Below, in pieces: positions 17,534 through 27,643 of a DNA stretch of 64,000 nucleotides. The translations under genes and the position numbers were made by a program. The notes below the pieces were generated by a model that worked only from the letters and a program-made list of their open reading frames with translations, made no database searches and had not been told where the DNA came from. The DNA comes from Chloroflexi bacterium bin20 (lineage in GTDB: Bacteria > Chloroflexota > Anaerolineae > Aggregatilineales > Phototrophicaceae): the NCBI GenBank assembly GCA_002238485.1, contig MPMG01000011.1:62001-126000 (forward strand). Direction: 5' to 3'. Numbering within the stretch: the first letter of the stretch is position 1; every line of letters starts with the position of its first letter.

Positions 17534-20077
17534 ATGACCGCCATTCTGCGTTTGTCCCTGCGCACGATCAGTCGGCGTCTTTTTCAAAGCGCCATGTGCG
17601 TGCTGGGCGTGGCGCTGGGTGTGGGCGTGGTTGTCGCCATAGATATCGCCAATGCATCGGCCAGCCGCGCCTTCACGCTCAGCAGCGAAAGCCTGGTGGG
17701 ACGGGCAACGCACCAGATCATCGGCGGTCCCAACGGCTTCGACTCGGCATTTTATACGCGCCTGCGGCTGGAGCTGGGCATCAAGGACAGCGCGCCGGTC
17801 GTCAGTGAATACGCGCGCGTGCCAGGCAGTGATCGGGCGTTGCGCTTGCTGGGCATCGACCCGCTGGCAGAACAGCCATTTCGCAGTTATCTGGCGGGCA
17901 AAGACGCGGCGCTGGATATCTTCGCGCTGACCAGCCTGATGACAGAGCCGGGCGCAGTTGTTCTCAGCGAGTCGCTGGCCGCCGAGCTGGGCTTGGCAGT
18001 TGGAGACGCCATGCAGATCAGCGCCAGTGGACGTTTCAATGAGGCGCGGCTGGTGGGCATCTTGCTGCCCGACAACAGAGCCAGCCGTCAGGGACTGGAC
18101 GACCTCATCATCAGCGATATCGCCACAGCGCAGGAGATGGTCGGTCTGCCCGGGCGCTTGAGCCGCATCGACCTGATCCTGGCAGCAGACGAAGTGGCGC
18201 CGCTGTCTGCTTCCCTGCCAATCGGATTGCAGCTGGTCGATGTCAAGCAGGAAAACTCGCTCGACCAAGTGATCGCCGCATTCGAACTGAACCTGCAAGC
18301 GATGAGTTGGCTGGCGTTGGTGGTGGGTGTCTTTCTCATATACAACACGATCAGCTTCAGCGTGGTGCAGCGGCGCGTGGTATTGGGCATCATGCGTTCA
18401 CTGGGCGCGACGCGCGCGCAAATCTTCTGCTTGATTCTTCTGGAAGCGTTGATATTGGGCGTGGTGGGCACGGCGCTGGGCTTGGCCTTGGGCATCATGT
18501 TTGGTCGGGGCGCGCTGGCGCTGGTCAGCCAGACCATCAGCGATTTGTACTTCAGCGTCACTGTGCAGCGCATCAGCATCGCGCCGGAGACTCTGTTGAA
18601 AGGCGGGGCTATTGGCATGGCAGCGAGTTTGCTGGCGGCGGCATTGCCCAGCTGGGATGCCACGCGCAGTCCCCCGGCCGGCGTCATGAAGCGCTCCAGC
18701 CAGGAGGTCGGCGCTCGGCAGCGACTGCCTCTCATCACGCTGGTCGCGGCGCTCTTGAATGGGCTGGGACTGCTGCTGCTGGCGGCGGGGCAGAGCCTGG
18801 CATTGAGCTTCGTCGCGCTGATGTGCATCGTGGTTGGCGGCGCGCTATTCACGCCCCTTGCGCTGCTTGTCGCCTGCCGGCTGCTGGCTCCGCTCATGGG
18901 CGCCTTGTTTGGCGTGCTGGGCGTGCTGGCGGCGCGCGCTGTCATCCGCTCCTTGAGTCGCACGGCAGTGGCAGTTGCCGCGCTGACGATCGCTGTTAGC
19001 GTCATCGTGGGCATCAGCGCCATGATCGGCAGCTTTCGCCTGACTGTGGCCGACTGGCTGACGACATCGCTGGGCGCGCAGGTGTATGTATCTCCGCCGC
19101 TCTTCGCTTCCAACAATGCCAGCGTGGATGTGTCGCGGCATGTCAAGCCGATCGCAAAAGCCGTGCCCGGCGTGCGCGCGGTGTCTTCGGCACGCCATAT
19201 CAGCATCATCGCGCCCGATTATCCCGATCTGCCGCCGGTTAACCTGCTGGCCAGCGACTTCGATATCGCAGGCAGTGGCCGGCGCTTCAAATGGACGACT
19301 GCGCCAGCCGGAGAGCATCAGGCGACGCTGGATGGCGGCGCAATCATGGTCAGCGAGTCATTCGCGCATCGGCGCAGCATCGACCAATCGAAGAACCGCC
19401 TCACCTTGCAAACCGAGCGCGGGGCAGTCAGTTTTGATGTCTTCGGCGTCTATTACGACTACAGCACCGACCAGGGCAGTGTCTACATGGCGCGGCATAT
19501 TTACGACCGCTATTTCGACGACCCTTTCCTCAGTTCGCTGGGGATCTTCACGCAGCCGGACGCCGATGTCGCCGAAGTAATTGACGAGCTGCGCGCTCGC
19601 CTGGCCGATTACGACCTGCTGGTGCAAGACAATGCCAGTCTGCGAAGCGGCGCGCTGGAAGTTTTCGACCGCACATTTTCTATCACGGTGGCGCTGCGCT
19701 TGCTGACGACGCTGGTGGCTTTCATCGGTATCTTGTCCGCGCTGATGTCGCTGCAATTGGAGCAGGCGCGCGAGTATGGTGTGATGCGGGCGACCGGCAT
19801 GACAGCGCCCCAGTTGACGCGCTTCGCCCTGTTGCAGACAGGGCTGATGGGGCTGGTGGCTGGACTGTTGGCGCTGCCTATCGGCTTGGCGATGTCGCTG
19901 GTGCTGACTCATGTCATCAACCTGCGCAGCTTTGGCTGGACAATGCAATTCAGGCCCCAGCCCGAACAATTCGCCGAGGCGCTGGCTGTGGCGCTGATCG
20001 CGGCGCTGCTGGCCAGCGCTTATCCAGCCTGGCTGCTGGGCAGGCTGCAACCGGCCGAGGCGCTGCGCAGAGAGTAG
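17534..20077 (+). CDS. FtsX-family ABC transporter permease (double FtsX domain)
   Basis: An 847-residue inner-membrane protein of the MacB/LolCE/FtsX superfamily. A first helix at about 16-36 precedes a large extracytoplasmic domain to about residue 250; helices near 256-275, 300-330 and 355-375 form the first FtsX domain; helices near 395-480, a second external domain to about 710, and three final helices form the second. Such two-domain permeases export lipoproteins, peptides or drugs, or transmit mechanical signals, with a LolD-type ATPase. No ATPase gene adjoins it, which is unusual. The C-terminal motif PAEALRRE is typical of this group. Confidence 0.85.
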   Translation: MTAILRLSLRTISRRLFQSAMCVLGVALGVGVVVAIDIANASASRAFTLSSESLVGRATHQIIGGPNGFDSAFYTRLRLELGIKDSAPVVSEYARVPGSDRALRLLGIDPLAEQPFRSYLAGKDAALDIFALTSLMTEPGAVVLSESLAAELGLAVGDAMQISASGRFNEARLVGILLPDNRASRQGLDDLIISDIATAQEMVGLPGRLSRIDLILAADEVAPLSASLPIGLQLVDVKQENSLDQVIAAFELNLQAMSWLALVVGVFLIYNTISFSVVQRRVVLGIMRSLGATRAQIFCLILLEALILGVVGTALGLALGIMFGRGALALVSQTISDLYFSVTVQRISIAPETLLKGGAIGMAASLLAAALPSWDATRSPPAGVMKRSSQEVGARQRLPLITLVAALLNGLGLLLLAAGQSLALSFVALMCIVVGGALFTPLALLVACRLLAPLMGALFGVLGVLAARAVIRSLSRTAVAVAALTIAVSVIVGISAMIGSFRLTVADWLTTSLGAQVYVSPPLFASNNASVDVSRHVKPIAKAVPGVRAVSSARHISIIAPDYPDLPPVNLLASDFDIAGSGRRFKWTTAPAGEHQATLDGGAIMVSESFAHRRSIDQSKNRLTLQTERGAVSFDVFGVYYDYSTDQGSVYMARHIYDRYFDDPFLSSLGIFTQPDADVAEVIDELRARLADYDLLVQDNASLRSGALEVFDRTFSITVALRLLTTLVAFIGILSALMSLQLEQAREYGVMRATGMTAPQLTRFALLQTGLMGLVAGLLALPIGLAMSLVLTHVINLRSFGWTMQFRPQPEQFAEALAVALIAALLASAYPAWLLGRLQPAEALRRE

Positions 20078-20090
20078 GGCTGGATGAAGG

Positions 20091-20215
20091 CGCCCCCTCG
20101 CTGCTCTCCCCGAAAAGTCGGGGGGAGGCAAAGCACGCGCGGATTCTGTGAGCAGACCGCCGATGGAGAAAGGCCATGTACACGAAACTCGCCGCTCACG
20201 GGCGAAAATGGCATT
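20091..20215 (+). repeat. Dispersed hairpin repeat, family A copy 2
   Basis: The core CCCCGAAAAGTCGGGG is followed by GGGAGGCAAAGCACGCGCGG and later GATGGAGAAAGGCCATGTAC, which parallels the copy at 58353-58467 over more than 100 bases. It fills most of the gap between the FtsX permease and the beta-helix gene. Confidence 0.75.
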
Positions 20216-20272
20216 GCGCCTGGCACGCGCTGTGTTACTGTGGAGTAGGCAAGCTACAGGCGGAGGCGAGAT

Positions 20273-21646
20273 ATGGGTACAGGCAAAATCTGTCTGACAA
20301 TCGTAATAATGTTGCTAATCGTGGCGCTGCCGACTGCGCAGGCAGCCGACATCCAGTTGGGGGCGGACTGCACGTTGGCTGATGCCATCTCCGCTGCCAA
20401 TGATGACGAAGCGGTTGGTGGTTGCGCGTCCGGAGATGACAGCGACACCATTCTGCTGAGTGGGAATGTGCTGCTGGATCAGGAACTGCCGGTCGTCAAG
20501 TCGGCGCTGAGCATCAATGGCAAAGGACTATATTTTGTAAGCGGCGACAACCGCTATCGCATCTTTCTGGTCGGTCCGGAAGGAATGTTGACGTTGCGCA
20601 ATCTCACCCTGGCGCGTGGCAAGGCGCGGATGGGCGGGGCGCTTTGTGGCGCAGCAGACGGCGCGGATCGGTTTGGCGGCGCAGTTTGCAACCTGGGCGA
20701 GCTGGTTGTGATGGACAGCCACTTCACGCGAAACGTGGCCGACGCGGGCGGCGCGATCTACAGCCAGGCGGGCGCAGTGCGCATCAGCAGCAGCAGCTTC
20801 ACGGACAATACGGCAGCAAGCGACGGCGGCGCGCTGTATTTGCTGGATGGAAGCCTGGGCGTGCGCGGCGGCATATTCGTAGACAATGTCGCGGTGACCC
20901 ATGGCGGCGCGATCTTCAGCCAAAATGTCAGCATCGACATCCGCGACAGCCAGTTCCGCAGCAACCAGGCGGACGATGATGGCGGCGCAATGCACCCGAG
21001 CGGCGGAGAAATCGACATCAGCGGATCGATCTTTGACAGCAACCTGACAGCCGATGACGGTGGCGCATTGCGTGTGAAAGACAGCATCCTGCGCATCAGC
21101 GGATCAACGTTCAGCGGCAACCAGGCGACCGATAATGGCGGGGCGCTGCACAGCAGCGATGGCAGTTCGCGTATCAGCAACAGCACGTTCTATGAAAACA
21201 GCGCGACAAATGGCGGGGCGCTTTCTATCGCCGATGACGATGCCTCGCTAAAACATGTCACGGTTGTTCATAACAGCGCCAGAGAGAGCGGCGGCGGCAT
21301 CATGGTCTGCTGCGAGACAGACGAAGATGCCGGACATCTCTTCCTGCGCCACAGCATCGTTGCGTACAATGACGGCGGCGATTGCGCGGTGAATGTTAGT
21401 GGCACGCTGGAAGACAGCAGCTATAACCTGATCGGCGATGGCTCCTGCGATGCGGCGCCTGTCGATCCGCTCTTGGGCGATCTGACACAGCCCGAACAGG
21501 ACAGTCCCGCCTATTATCTGCTGCCGCCCGGCAGCCCGGCCATTGATGCCGGCGATCTCTACTTGTGCAGCCCAACTGACCAGATCGGCACAGTCCGTCC
21601 GCAAGGCGCCAGCTGCGATATCGGCGCGATCGAGGCGACAGGCTAG
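20273..21646 (+). CDS. Secreted right-handed beta-helix protein
   Basis: A 457-residue exported protein. Residues 1-27 form a signal peptide ending AQAAD. The rest is a regular run of short repeats built on S-x-F-x-x-N...GGA-[IL], for example SSSFTDNTAASDGGAL and STFSGNQATDNGGAL, which gives about ten coils of a right-handed parallel beta-helix like polymorphic outer-membrane-protein repeats. The end has the SPAIDAGD and GAIEA closing motif common to this group. No sorting motif or transmembrane anchor is seen, so it is probably released. Function may be surface adhesion or glycan binding; no lyase residues are evident. It resembles the protein at 56285-58018. Confidence 0.8.
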   Translation: MGTGKICLTIVIMLLIVALPTAQAADIQLGADCTLADAISAANDDEAVGGCASGDDSDTILLSGNVLLDQELPVVKSALSINGKGLYFVSGDNRYRIFLVGPEGMLTLRNLTLARGKARMGGALCGAADGADRFGGAVCNLGELVVMDSHFTRNVADAGGAIYSQAGAVRISSSSFTDNTAASDGGALYLLDGSLGVRGGIFVDNVAVTHGGAIFSQNVSIDIRDSQFRSNQADDDGGAMHPSGGEIDISGSIFDSNLTADDGGALRVKDSILRISGSTFSGNQATDNGGALHSSDGSSRISNSTFYENSATNGGALSIADDDASLKHVTVVHNSARESGGGIMVCCETDEDAGHLFLRHSIVAYNDGGDCAVNVSGTLEDSSYNLIGDGSCDAAPVDPLLGDLTQPEQDSPAYYLLPPGSPAIDAGDLYLCSPTDQIGTVRPQGASCDIGAIEATG

Positions 21647-21824
21647 CGGAGCGGCGGTGGACGCTACTCACATGTAGCGCAGTGGACAACTTGCCGGGGC
21701 GACGCTTGTGTTGCCACGGCGCCACCCTTTGTGTCTCTTCAGTGGTCGAGTTATCACAACGAATTCGCTGTTGCTACTGTGAACGCCTTTCACGCTCACC
21801 CTGCTGCTGCGCGCGCCGCTCTGC

Positions 21825-21830
21825 TACAAT
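21825..21830 (+). promoter_or_regulatory. -10 element placed for a leaderless transcript
   Basis: TACAAT ends 8 bases before the ATG at 21839, so transcription would begin at or next to the start codon. No Shine-Dalgarno is seen. The same layout occurs at 37268 and 51293. Confidence 0.45.
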
Positions 21831-21838
21831 GCAGCGCT

Positions 21839-22597
21839 ATGCCAACGCCCTTCAGCCACCTCAAACAGTCCCAATGCTTGCTAGTCGATGCGCAGTTGTC
21901 TGTCACCATGCGCAGCCTCGTGCAGCAGCAGCGACCGGCCTTCCAGCTGGGCTGCATCATCGCCGATGCGCGCGTTACCGGTGGCCTCGGACGCGAAGTT
22001 ACGCACTTCTATCAACTCGACCAGCCTATCACCGAACGTCCCTGGCGCGCGATGTTTTCGCGTTATCCGCTTCTCGCGCAGGCAAAAGACGATGCGCATC
22101 TGGCATTCTTGGCTGGCTATGTCGCGCACCTGGCGCTGGACGAATTCTGGGCGGAGAATATGGTGCGTCCGCACTTTTGGGGACGCGAATGGGATGTCAG
22201 CCACTGGCGCGACAAGCTCTTCGCCTTGCATCTCATCCTCACCGTCATGGACGAGCGCGACCAAGCCGAGCTGCATGCCTGGCAAGCCGACAGCCTGGCA
22301 CATTGCCAGCCGCATGATTGGCTGCCCTTCCTGAGCGACGACATCCTGCGCGACTGGCGCGACTTCGTCTCCCGACAGGTTGCTCCCGGCGGCCAGAGCC
22401 AGACCCTGCCCATTTTCAGTCGGCGGCTGGGCTGCGATGTAGAGGCTGTGCGCGGCGTGTTGGATGATCCTGCGCAGTTGCACGAGCATCTGTGGCGGCA
22501 TATTGCCCCGAGCCTGCTGGCCGATGTCGAAGCGCGCGCCTATGCCTTTACCCGCCAGCAGTTGACCACATACCTGCGCGAATTCGCCGGTTTTTGA
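21839..22597 (+). CDS. Zinc-dependent phospholipase C-like protein
   Basis: A 252-residue all-helical protein resembling the bacterial zinc-dependent phospholipase C/S1-P1 nuclease-like family. Likely metal ligands are His in TPFSHL near residue 6, Asp in GCIIADARV, His in VTHFYQ, and the HLAFLAGYVAHLALDEFW helix with two His and an Asp near residues 84-101. No signal peptide is present, unlike secreted phospholipases, so an intracellular role is possible. ATG 21839 was chosen over upstream in-frame starts because the -10 hexamer lies directly before it and the family begins with this proline-phenylalanine-serine-histidine block. Confidence 0.7.
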   Translation: MPTPFSHLKQSQCLLVDAQLSVTMRSLVQQQRPAFQLGCIIADARVTGGLGREVTHFYQLDQPITERPWRAMFSRYPLLAQAKDDAHLAFLAGYVAHLALDEFWAENMVRPHFWGREWDVSHWRDKLFALHLILTVMDERDQAELHAWQADSLAHCQPHDWLPFLSDDILRDWRDFVSRQVAPGGQSQTLPIFSRRLGCDVEAVRGVLDDPAQLHEHLWRHIAPSLLADVEARAYAFTRQQLTTYLREFAGF

Positions 22598-22660
22598 GCG
22601 CCGCGTCCATTTCTGCTACAGTTAGCCTGTAGAGCATAAGCCGAGCAGGAAGAGCGTCCA

Positions 22661-23203
22661 TTGCGCCGCGCCAGCCAACAGGTCATCGCCGCTTCGCCCG
22701 CGGATCTCAACAGCAACCGTCTGGGATTGCTCAGCCAGGCGCAGTTGGGCTCGCTGCACGAGCAGCTGGCGGAGTTTCAGACGCGCACCGCGCAATTCGT
22801 CCGACGCTCGCTGGTGGTGTCGCTGGGACTGACCATCGGCGTGGTGGTCTTGACATTCGTGCGCGTGCTGGCGCTGCCCATCGCCCTGGGCATTGAGGCG
22901 CTGGTGGTTGGCGTCATGCTATATTTTGCCGCCGATTGCAACCGTTTCGTGCAAGCGCTGGAGCTGGATCGCGAGGCGCAGACCGTGCGCATCATCAAAG
23001 GACGCACCAGCCGCCACACCTTGCGCGTGCATCCCTTCTACTGCACGTTGCGCATTGAACTGCAGACCTACAAGCTGCTGGATGCTGGGTTGGCGCGGCA
23101 ATTCACAACCGGCGCGCTCTATCAATTCTATGTCTTGCCGCATACCTGCCTCATCGTCGCGGCCGAAAGTATTGACGAGCCGGGCGGTTCGCTCTTTCGC
23201 TGA
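22661..23203 (+). CDS. Two-helix membrane protein of unknown function
   Basis: A 180-residue protein with a short helical N-terminus, two adjoining membrane helices (about 50-66 and 70-92) and a C-terminal cytoplasmic domain of about 85 residues with alternating strand pattern. The first in-frame start is TTG at 22661 with AGGAAGAG upstream. No family was recognised. Its 3' end overlaps the convergent LexA-like gene by 53 bases, so one of the two may be mis-ended or they may regulate each other by antisense transcription. Confidence 0.6.
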   Translation: MRRASQQVIAASPADLNSNRLGLLSQAQLGSLHEQLAEFQTRTAQFVRRSLVVSLGLTIGVVVLTFVRVLALPIALGIEALVVGVMLYFAADCNRFVQALELDREAQTVRIIKGRTSRHTLRVHPFYCTLRIELQTYKLLDAGLARQFTTGALYQFYVLPHTCLIVAAESIDEPGGSLFR

Positions 23204-23432
23204 CGGCAGCTTGGTCACAGCTGCGCAACAGGCGGATGCTGCGGGCATTGCCATGATAGCGCTCGATCCAGCCCCACTTTTCCAGTTTGTCCAGGTGGCG
23301 GATGACGCCGGAGTTGGACTTGAAGCCAGTGGCGGCGGCGATCTCGTGCAGTGTGGGCGGAAAGCCATATTGGCGGATGTAGCGGCAGATGAAGTTGAAG
23401 ATGCTGCGGCTGCGGTTGTCGCGGTATTTCAT
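23151..23432 (-). CDS. Stand-alone LexA-type winged-helix DNA-binding protein
   Basis: A 93-residue protein equal to the DNA-binding half of LexA: ICRYIRQYGFPPTLHEIAAA at 15-34, TGFKSNSGVIRHLDKLEKWG at 35-54 and IERYHGNARSIRLL at 56-69. The self-cleaving peptidase domain is absent; after residue 70 only a basic tail follows. It would bind DNA but could not be inactivated by RecA-stimulated cleavage. The frame is open 24 codons upstream, but ATG 23432 has AAAGG before it and begins where LexA begins. Upstream direct repeats at 23498-23514 may be its operator. Confidence 0.75.
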   Translation of the reverse strand: MKYRDNRSRSIFNFICRYIRQYGFPPTLHEIAAATGFKSNSGVIRHLDKLEKWGWIERYHGNARSIRLLRSCDQAAVSERANRPARQYFRPRR

Positions 23433-23494
23433 GTTGGCAGAGCCTTTCGCCTGTTCTGTCGGATGGCAAGGCGAGCGGCTGCCTCGCCAAAGAC

Positions 23495-23514
23495 AGTATA
23501 GCACAAAATAGCAC
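23495..23514 (-). promoter_or_regulatory. -10 hexamer and 10-base-spaced direct repeats upstream of the LexA-like gene
   Basis: On the minus strand GTGCTAT occurs twice with a 10-base period (23514-23508 and 23504-23498), one turn of the helix, and the second copy runs into TATACT, a good -10. This suits binding of a repressor on one face of the promoter, possibly the LexA-like protein itself. Confidence 0.4.
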
Positions 23515-24006
23515 AGATGTTCTAATCAATTCAGATGAACTGCGCAGATCTGGAGATGTCCGCGATATTAAACGAGGTCGCGCCCTTTGCCAGTCCGCCG
23601 CTCCAGCCACCACTGCGCGCCATAAGTCGCCATGACAGCCAGCAGCGGTGTCACCATGACGCGGGCGCGACTGTCTATGCCGGAAGTGAAAAAGAGCAAC
23701 GTGCCGATCACGAAGTAGGCGCTGGGCAGCAGCAAGAACAGCGCGTCCAGCCAGCGCCGCGTTGCCACAAGCCGCCATAGTCCCCCGCAAGCCAGCCCCA
23801 GCAGAAGCACATTCCAGCCGATTCCCAGCCAAAAAAGCCCGCCCGAAACCTTGATCAAGAGCCGATAGACGCCAACCGGTATGGTGAGGATGTAATGCAG
23901 CGGGTGCTCCAGGATTACTTCCAGGGCGACAGCTGTCAGCGCGTTCTGCAACTCCGGGCTGCCCGTGTAATGATTATGACGCCGCGCCGCCGTGATTCCC
24001 GCTGTG

Positions 24007-24891
<885 letters not shown>

Positions 24892-24952
24892 TCGCCAAAA
24901 GCCGCCTTGTTTGAGCGCAAGTGACAGGCCAGCGAGTCAGCGCCTCGCCCCC

Positions 24953-25258
24953 CTACAACTGCGGTTCACCCTCGGCTGTGGTTGTGGGTGACAACATCAT
25001 GCCGTCCTTAGCGAGAAATTCCAGCGCATCGTAGTAGTCGCCGACGCCATTGTCATCAACATAACCAACGCGGCATTCGCGCAGGTCTTCTTCTGTAAGC
25101 TGCGCTTGCTCAAGCAACTTAATAAATTCTTTATGGTCTGAGGATTCGATGGTAGTCCGCACCACGTCAATATAGCGGACTTCGACAAGCTTGCCGAATG
25201 CAAATCCGCGCGCTTGCCGCCCCCCTGGCTCGTACAAAACATAACGTTTACGCGTCAT
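24953..25258 (-). CDS. Small acidic protein of unknown function, partner of the HEPN-like gene
   Basis: A 101-residue acidic protein with a beta-rich first half (KRYVLYEPGG, LVEVRYIDVV) and a helical second half (EFIKLLEQAQLTEEDL). No family is recognised. It starts 2 bases after the stop of the HEPN-like gene, so the two are one translational unit. Small acidic partners next to HEPN toxins often neutralise them, which makes an antitoxin role a reasonable guess, but the nucleotidyltransferase motif of the classic MNT partners is absent. Confidence 0.6.
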   Translation of the reverse strand: MTRKRYVLYEPGGRQARGFAFGKLVEVRYIDVVRTTIESSDHKEFIKLLEQAQLTEEDLRECRVGYVDDNGVGDYYDALEFLAKDGMMLSPTTTAEGEPQL

Positions 25259-25260
25259 TC

Positions 25261-25731
25261 TTACTCCCTGCCCTTATGCCATTCTTGGACATAGGTCCAA
25301 AATACCGATGGAGAAAAGTGAATGATATACTGCCCGTCTCCTACTAGAGTAACATCATAAACATAACCCTTGATTTGGTCTATAGACGCTGAAATGAAGC
25401 CAATGCTTACAACCGTCACTCTTTCGCGACTGTTGAAATTCTTCCTCTGTGTTCTTTCGAGCGACATCCCGTGAACGATTATGTTTCGAATGGCTCTGGC
25501 GAGGCAGCCGATATCCCAGCCAAGCGCAACTTCGCGGTCTGTTCTCTGCCTGACAATTTTGCGCACTCCATCATCGAAGCGCTCAAGTGTTTCGCTGCCT
25601 TCCCCGACCAACTCAAAGAGATTGGATATGATCAGCGTCAGTGCCCAAAAGTGCTGATCATCGCGTAGTGCATACAGATAATTGCCCGTATGCACCGCCA
25701 TTGCAATCGCCGTGTCGCGGTCTATCCGCAT
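25261..25731 (-). CDS. HEPN-like domain protein (candidate RNase or toxin)
   Basis: A 156-residue largely helical protein. Residues 82-87 read RNIIVH, an exact Arg-polar-x3-His form of the HEPN RNase motif (R-x4-6-H), set in a helix AIRNIIVHG after two long helices, as in HEPN domains. The remaining C-terminal third is beta-rich and unassigned. ATG 25731 has AGG upstream; a TTG at 25755, whose bases overlap the stop of the oligoendopeptidase gene, is an alternative. Base composition is A+T richer than that of the peptidase gene. It is followed at once by the 101-residue acidic gene. The HEPN call rests on one short motif. Confidence 0.5.
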   Translation of the reverse strand: MRIDRDTAIAMAVHTGNYLYALRDDQHFWALTLIISNLFELVGEGSETLERFDDGVRKIVRQRTDREVALGWDIGCLARAIRNIIVHGMSLERTQRKNFNSRERVTVVSIGFISASIDQIKGYVYDVTLVGDGQYIIHFSPSVFWTYVQEWHKGRE

Positions 25732-25751
25732 TGAAGCGCCTGGCGCAGCGC

Positions 25752-27551
25752 TCAAATCAAGCCCTCCAGCCGATCAACCAGCCCGCCCAACACAGCGAAG
25801 GTCGCTTCCACAGCCGCCGGCGTCGACATATCCACGCCGGCCATTTGCAGCGCGTCAATCGGATACTGGCTGCCGCCCGCCCGCAGGAAAGCCAGATAGC
25901 GCTCAACCGCCTCGCCGCTCTCGTCAGCCAGGATCGCGTTGGCGAGGGCATGCGCAGCCGATATGCCCGTGGCGTACTGGAATGTATAGAAGGCTTCGTA
26001 AAGATGACCGAATTGCGCCCAGGTGATGCCGGTACGGACTGGATCGTCCGTCATCGTCTCGCCATAGCCCTCTGCGAAGAAGCCCGCCATGATTTCGTTG
26101 AGCGCGGCTGGCGTCAGCGGCTCGTCATTTTCCATGCGCGTATGCACTTCCAGCTCGAAGCGCGCCAGAGTCGGCATGATGAAGAAGTAGCGGTGGATGT
26201 TGTCCATCGCTTCCTGGATGAGCGCCAGTTGAAACGCGCGGTCGTTGTTCTGGGCGAAGAGATGCGCCCGCACCAGCGCTTGATTGAAATTGGACGCCAC
26301 CTCCGCGGCAAACATGGAATAGTTGCTGTAGACAAAAGGCTGGTGCCGGCGACTGTAATAGCTGTGCATGGAATGCCCTAGCTCGTGCGCCAACGTGCTC
26401 ATTGCGCCCAGCTTGCCATCGAAGCTCAGCATGATGAAAGGGTGACTGTCATACGTGCCATACGAGAATGCGCCTTCAGACTTGCCGCGGTTGATGGCAT
26501 GGTCGACCCAGCGCTCTGCCATACAGCCGCGCCGCATGGTTTGTACATACTCATCGCCCAACGGCATCATGCCCGCCGCGATCATGTCGACAGCTTCCGG
26601 GAAGCTCAGTTGTGGATCATCGCTGGTCAGCGGCGCCCAGATATCCCAGGGATGAATAGTTTCATAGCCCAGCGCCCGCCGCCGCACATCCCAATAGCGA
26701 TGCCAGGTCGGCAGGTGTCGTTTGCAGGTGTCGATAAGGTTGTGGAAGACCTCTTGCGGGATATTGCCCGGCGACAATTTGGCCTGCAAGACACTGTCAT
26801 AACCACGCAAACGGGCTTGCACAACATTGCTCTTGACCGATGCCAGGTAGGCTGTGGCGAACGTGTTGTGAAAGCGCAGGTAGCTGTCGGCATAATTCTG
26901 CCAGGCACTCTGGCGGGTTAGGCGGTCGCTTTCGCCCAGCAGCTTGTCACGCGTGCTCTGGATCAAAGGCTGTGGCGCGCCGCTGGAGTCGGTCGCGTCA
27001 TCAAAACGCAGGTCCATGTCGTTCAGCGCGCTGCGGATGCTTTCGATGCGCCCGAGCGGGTCGTTCAGCAAGCCCAAGGCGCCTTCGACCTCGGCGGACA
27101 GCACATGCTGCTTTTTGCGCAGCAGGTCGTCAATGTAGTGCTCATATTGCTGCATGACCGGCTCGGACTGTGTCCACTGCAGCAAGTCGCCGGGGTCCAT
27201 CGCCAGCAGCTCGGGCTGGGCAAAAGCCGCGCCGGAAAGGAACTGCCCGGCCAGTCCCTGCGCCTGCCCCAGCATGCCTTTGATGGCTTCGTTTTCGCCA
27301 TCGCAGGCTTGCCACATAGCGGTGTACATATAGAGCGTCCATACCCGCCGCGCCAATGCCTGGTAGCAGTCGAAGTACTCGGCGAGTCGCTCGGCGCTGT
27401 CTGCCAGGGCGCCCTGGAAAGCCGCGATCTGCCCGAGCTGGCTGGAAACAGCGCTGTATTCGGCGCGCCAGTCGTCAAAAGACGCGAAGACGCTCTCGTG
27501 ATTCCAGGTGGCTTGCTTGGGGATGTCTGCGCGGGCGGGGACTTGAGTCAT
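25752..27551 (-). CDS. pepF: Oligoendopeptidase F (M3 metallopeptidase)
   Basis: A 599-residue cytoplasmic zinc peptidase cleaving medium-length oligopeptides. The zinc motif HELGHSMHS begins at residue 389, with His389 and His393 as ligands, Glu390 catalytic, and the third ligand in the FAAEVASNF segment about 25 residues later. The substrate loop near the C-terminus (YTFQYATGISAAHALA) is typical of PepF. Length equals the family norm. No secretion signal is seen. It is head-to-head with the methylase of restriction unit 2 at 27644, with about 90 bases between them for both promoters. Confidence 0.93.
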   Translation of the reverse strand: MTQVPARADIPKQATWNHESVFASFDDWRAEYSAVSSQLGQIAAFQGALADSAERLAEYFDCYQALARRVWTLYMYTAMWQACDGENEAIKGMLGQAQGLAGQFLSGAAFAQPELLAMDPGDLLQWTQSEPVMQQYEHYIDDLLRKKQHVLSAEVEGALGLLNDPLGRIESIRSALNDMDLRFDDATDSSGAPQPLIQSTRDKLLGESDRLTRQSAWQNYADSYLRFHNTFATAYLASVKSNVVQARLRGYDSVLQAKLSPGNIPQEVFHNLIDTCKRHLPTWHRYWDVRRRALGYETIHPWDIWAPLTSDDPQLSFPEAVDMIAAGMMPLGDEYVQTMRRGCMAERWVDHAINRGKSEGAFSYGTYDSHPFIMLSFDGKLGAMSTLAHELGHSMHSYYSRRHQPFVYSNYSMFAAEVASNFNQALVRAHLFAQNNDRAFQLALIQEAMDNIHRYFFIMPTLARFELEVHTRMENDEPLTPAALNEIMAGFFAEGYGETMTDDPVRTGITWAQFGHLYEAFYTFQYATGISAAHALANAILADESGEAVERYLAFLRAGGSQYPIDALQMAGVDMSTPAAVEATFAVLGGLVDRLEGLI

Positions 27552-27643
27552 GGGAGACTGTCCTTAATGAATTGATTTGCGGAACGTATTGTATTGGGAT
27601 TCTGCCATAATCTGTATAGCGATCAGATGGTAACATTGACACG

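Noticed and set aside
18088-19209. 373-codon minus-strand frame within the FtsX permease gene
   Set aside because: The plus-strand frame gives a coherent two-domain membrane protein, and the other is Ser/Thr/Ala-rich shadow.
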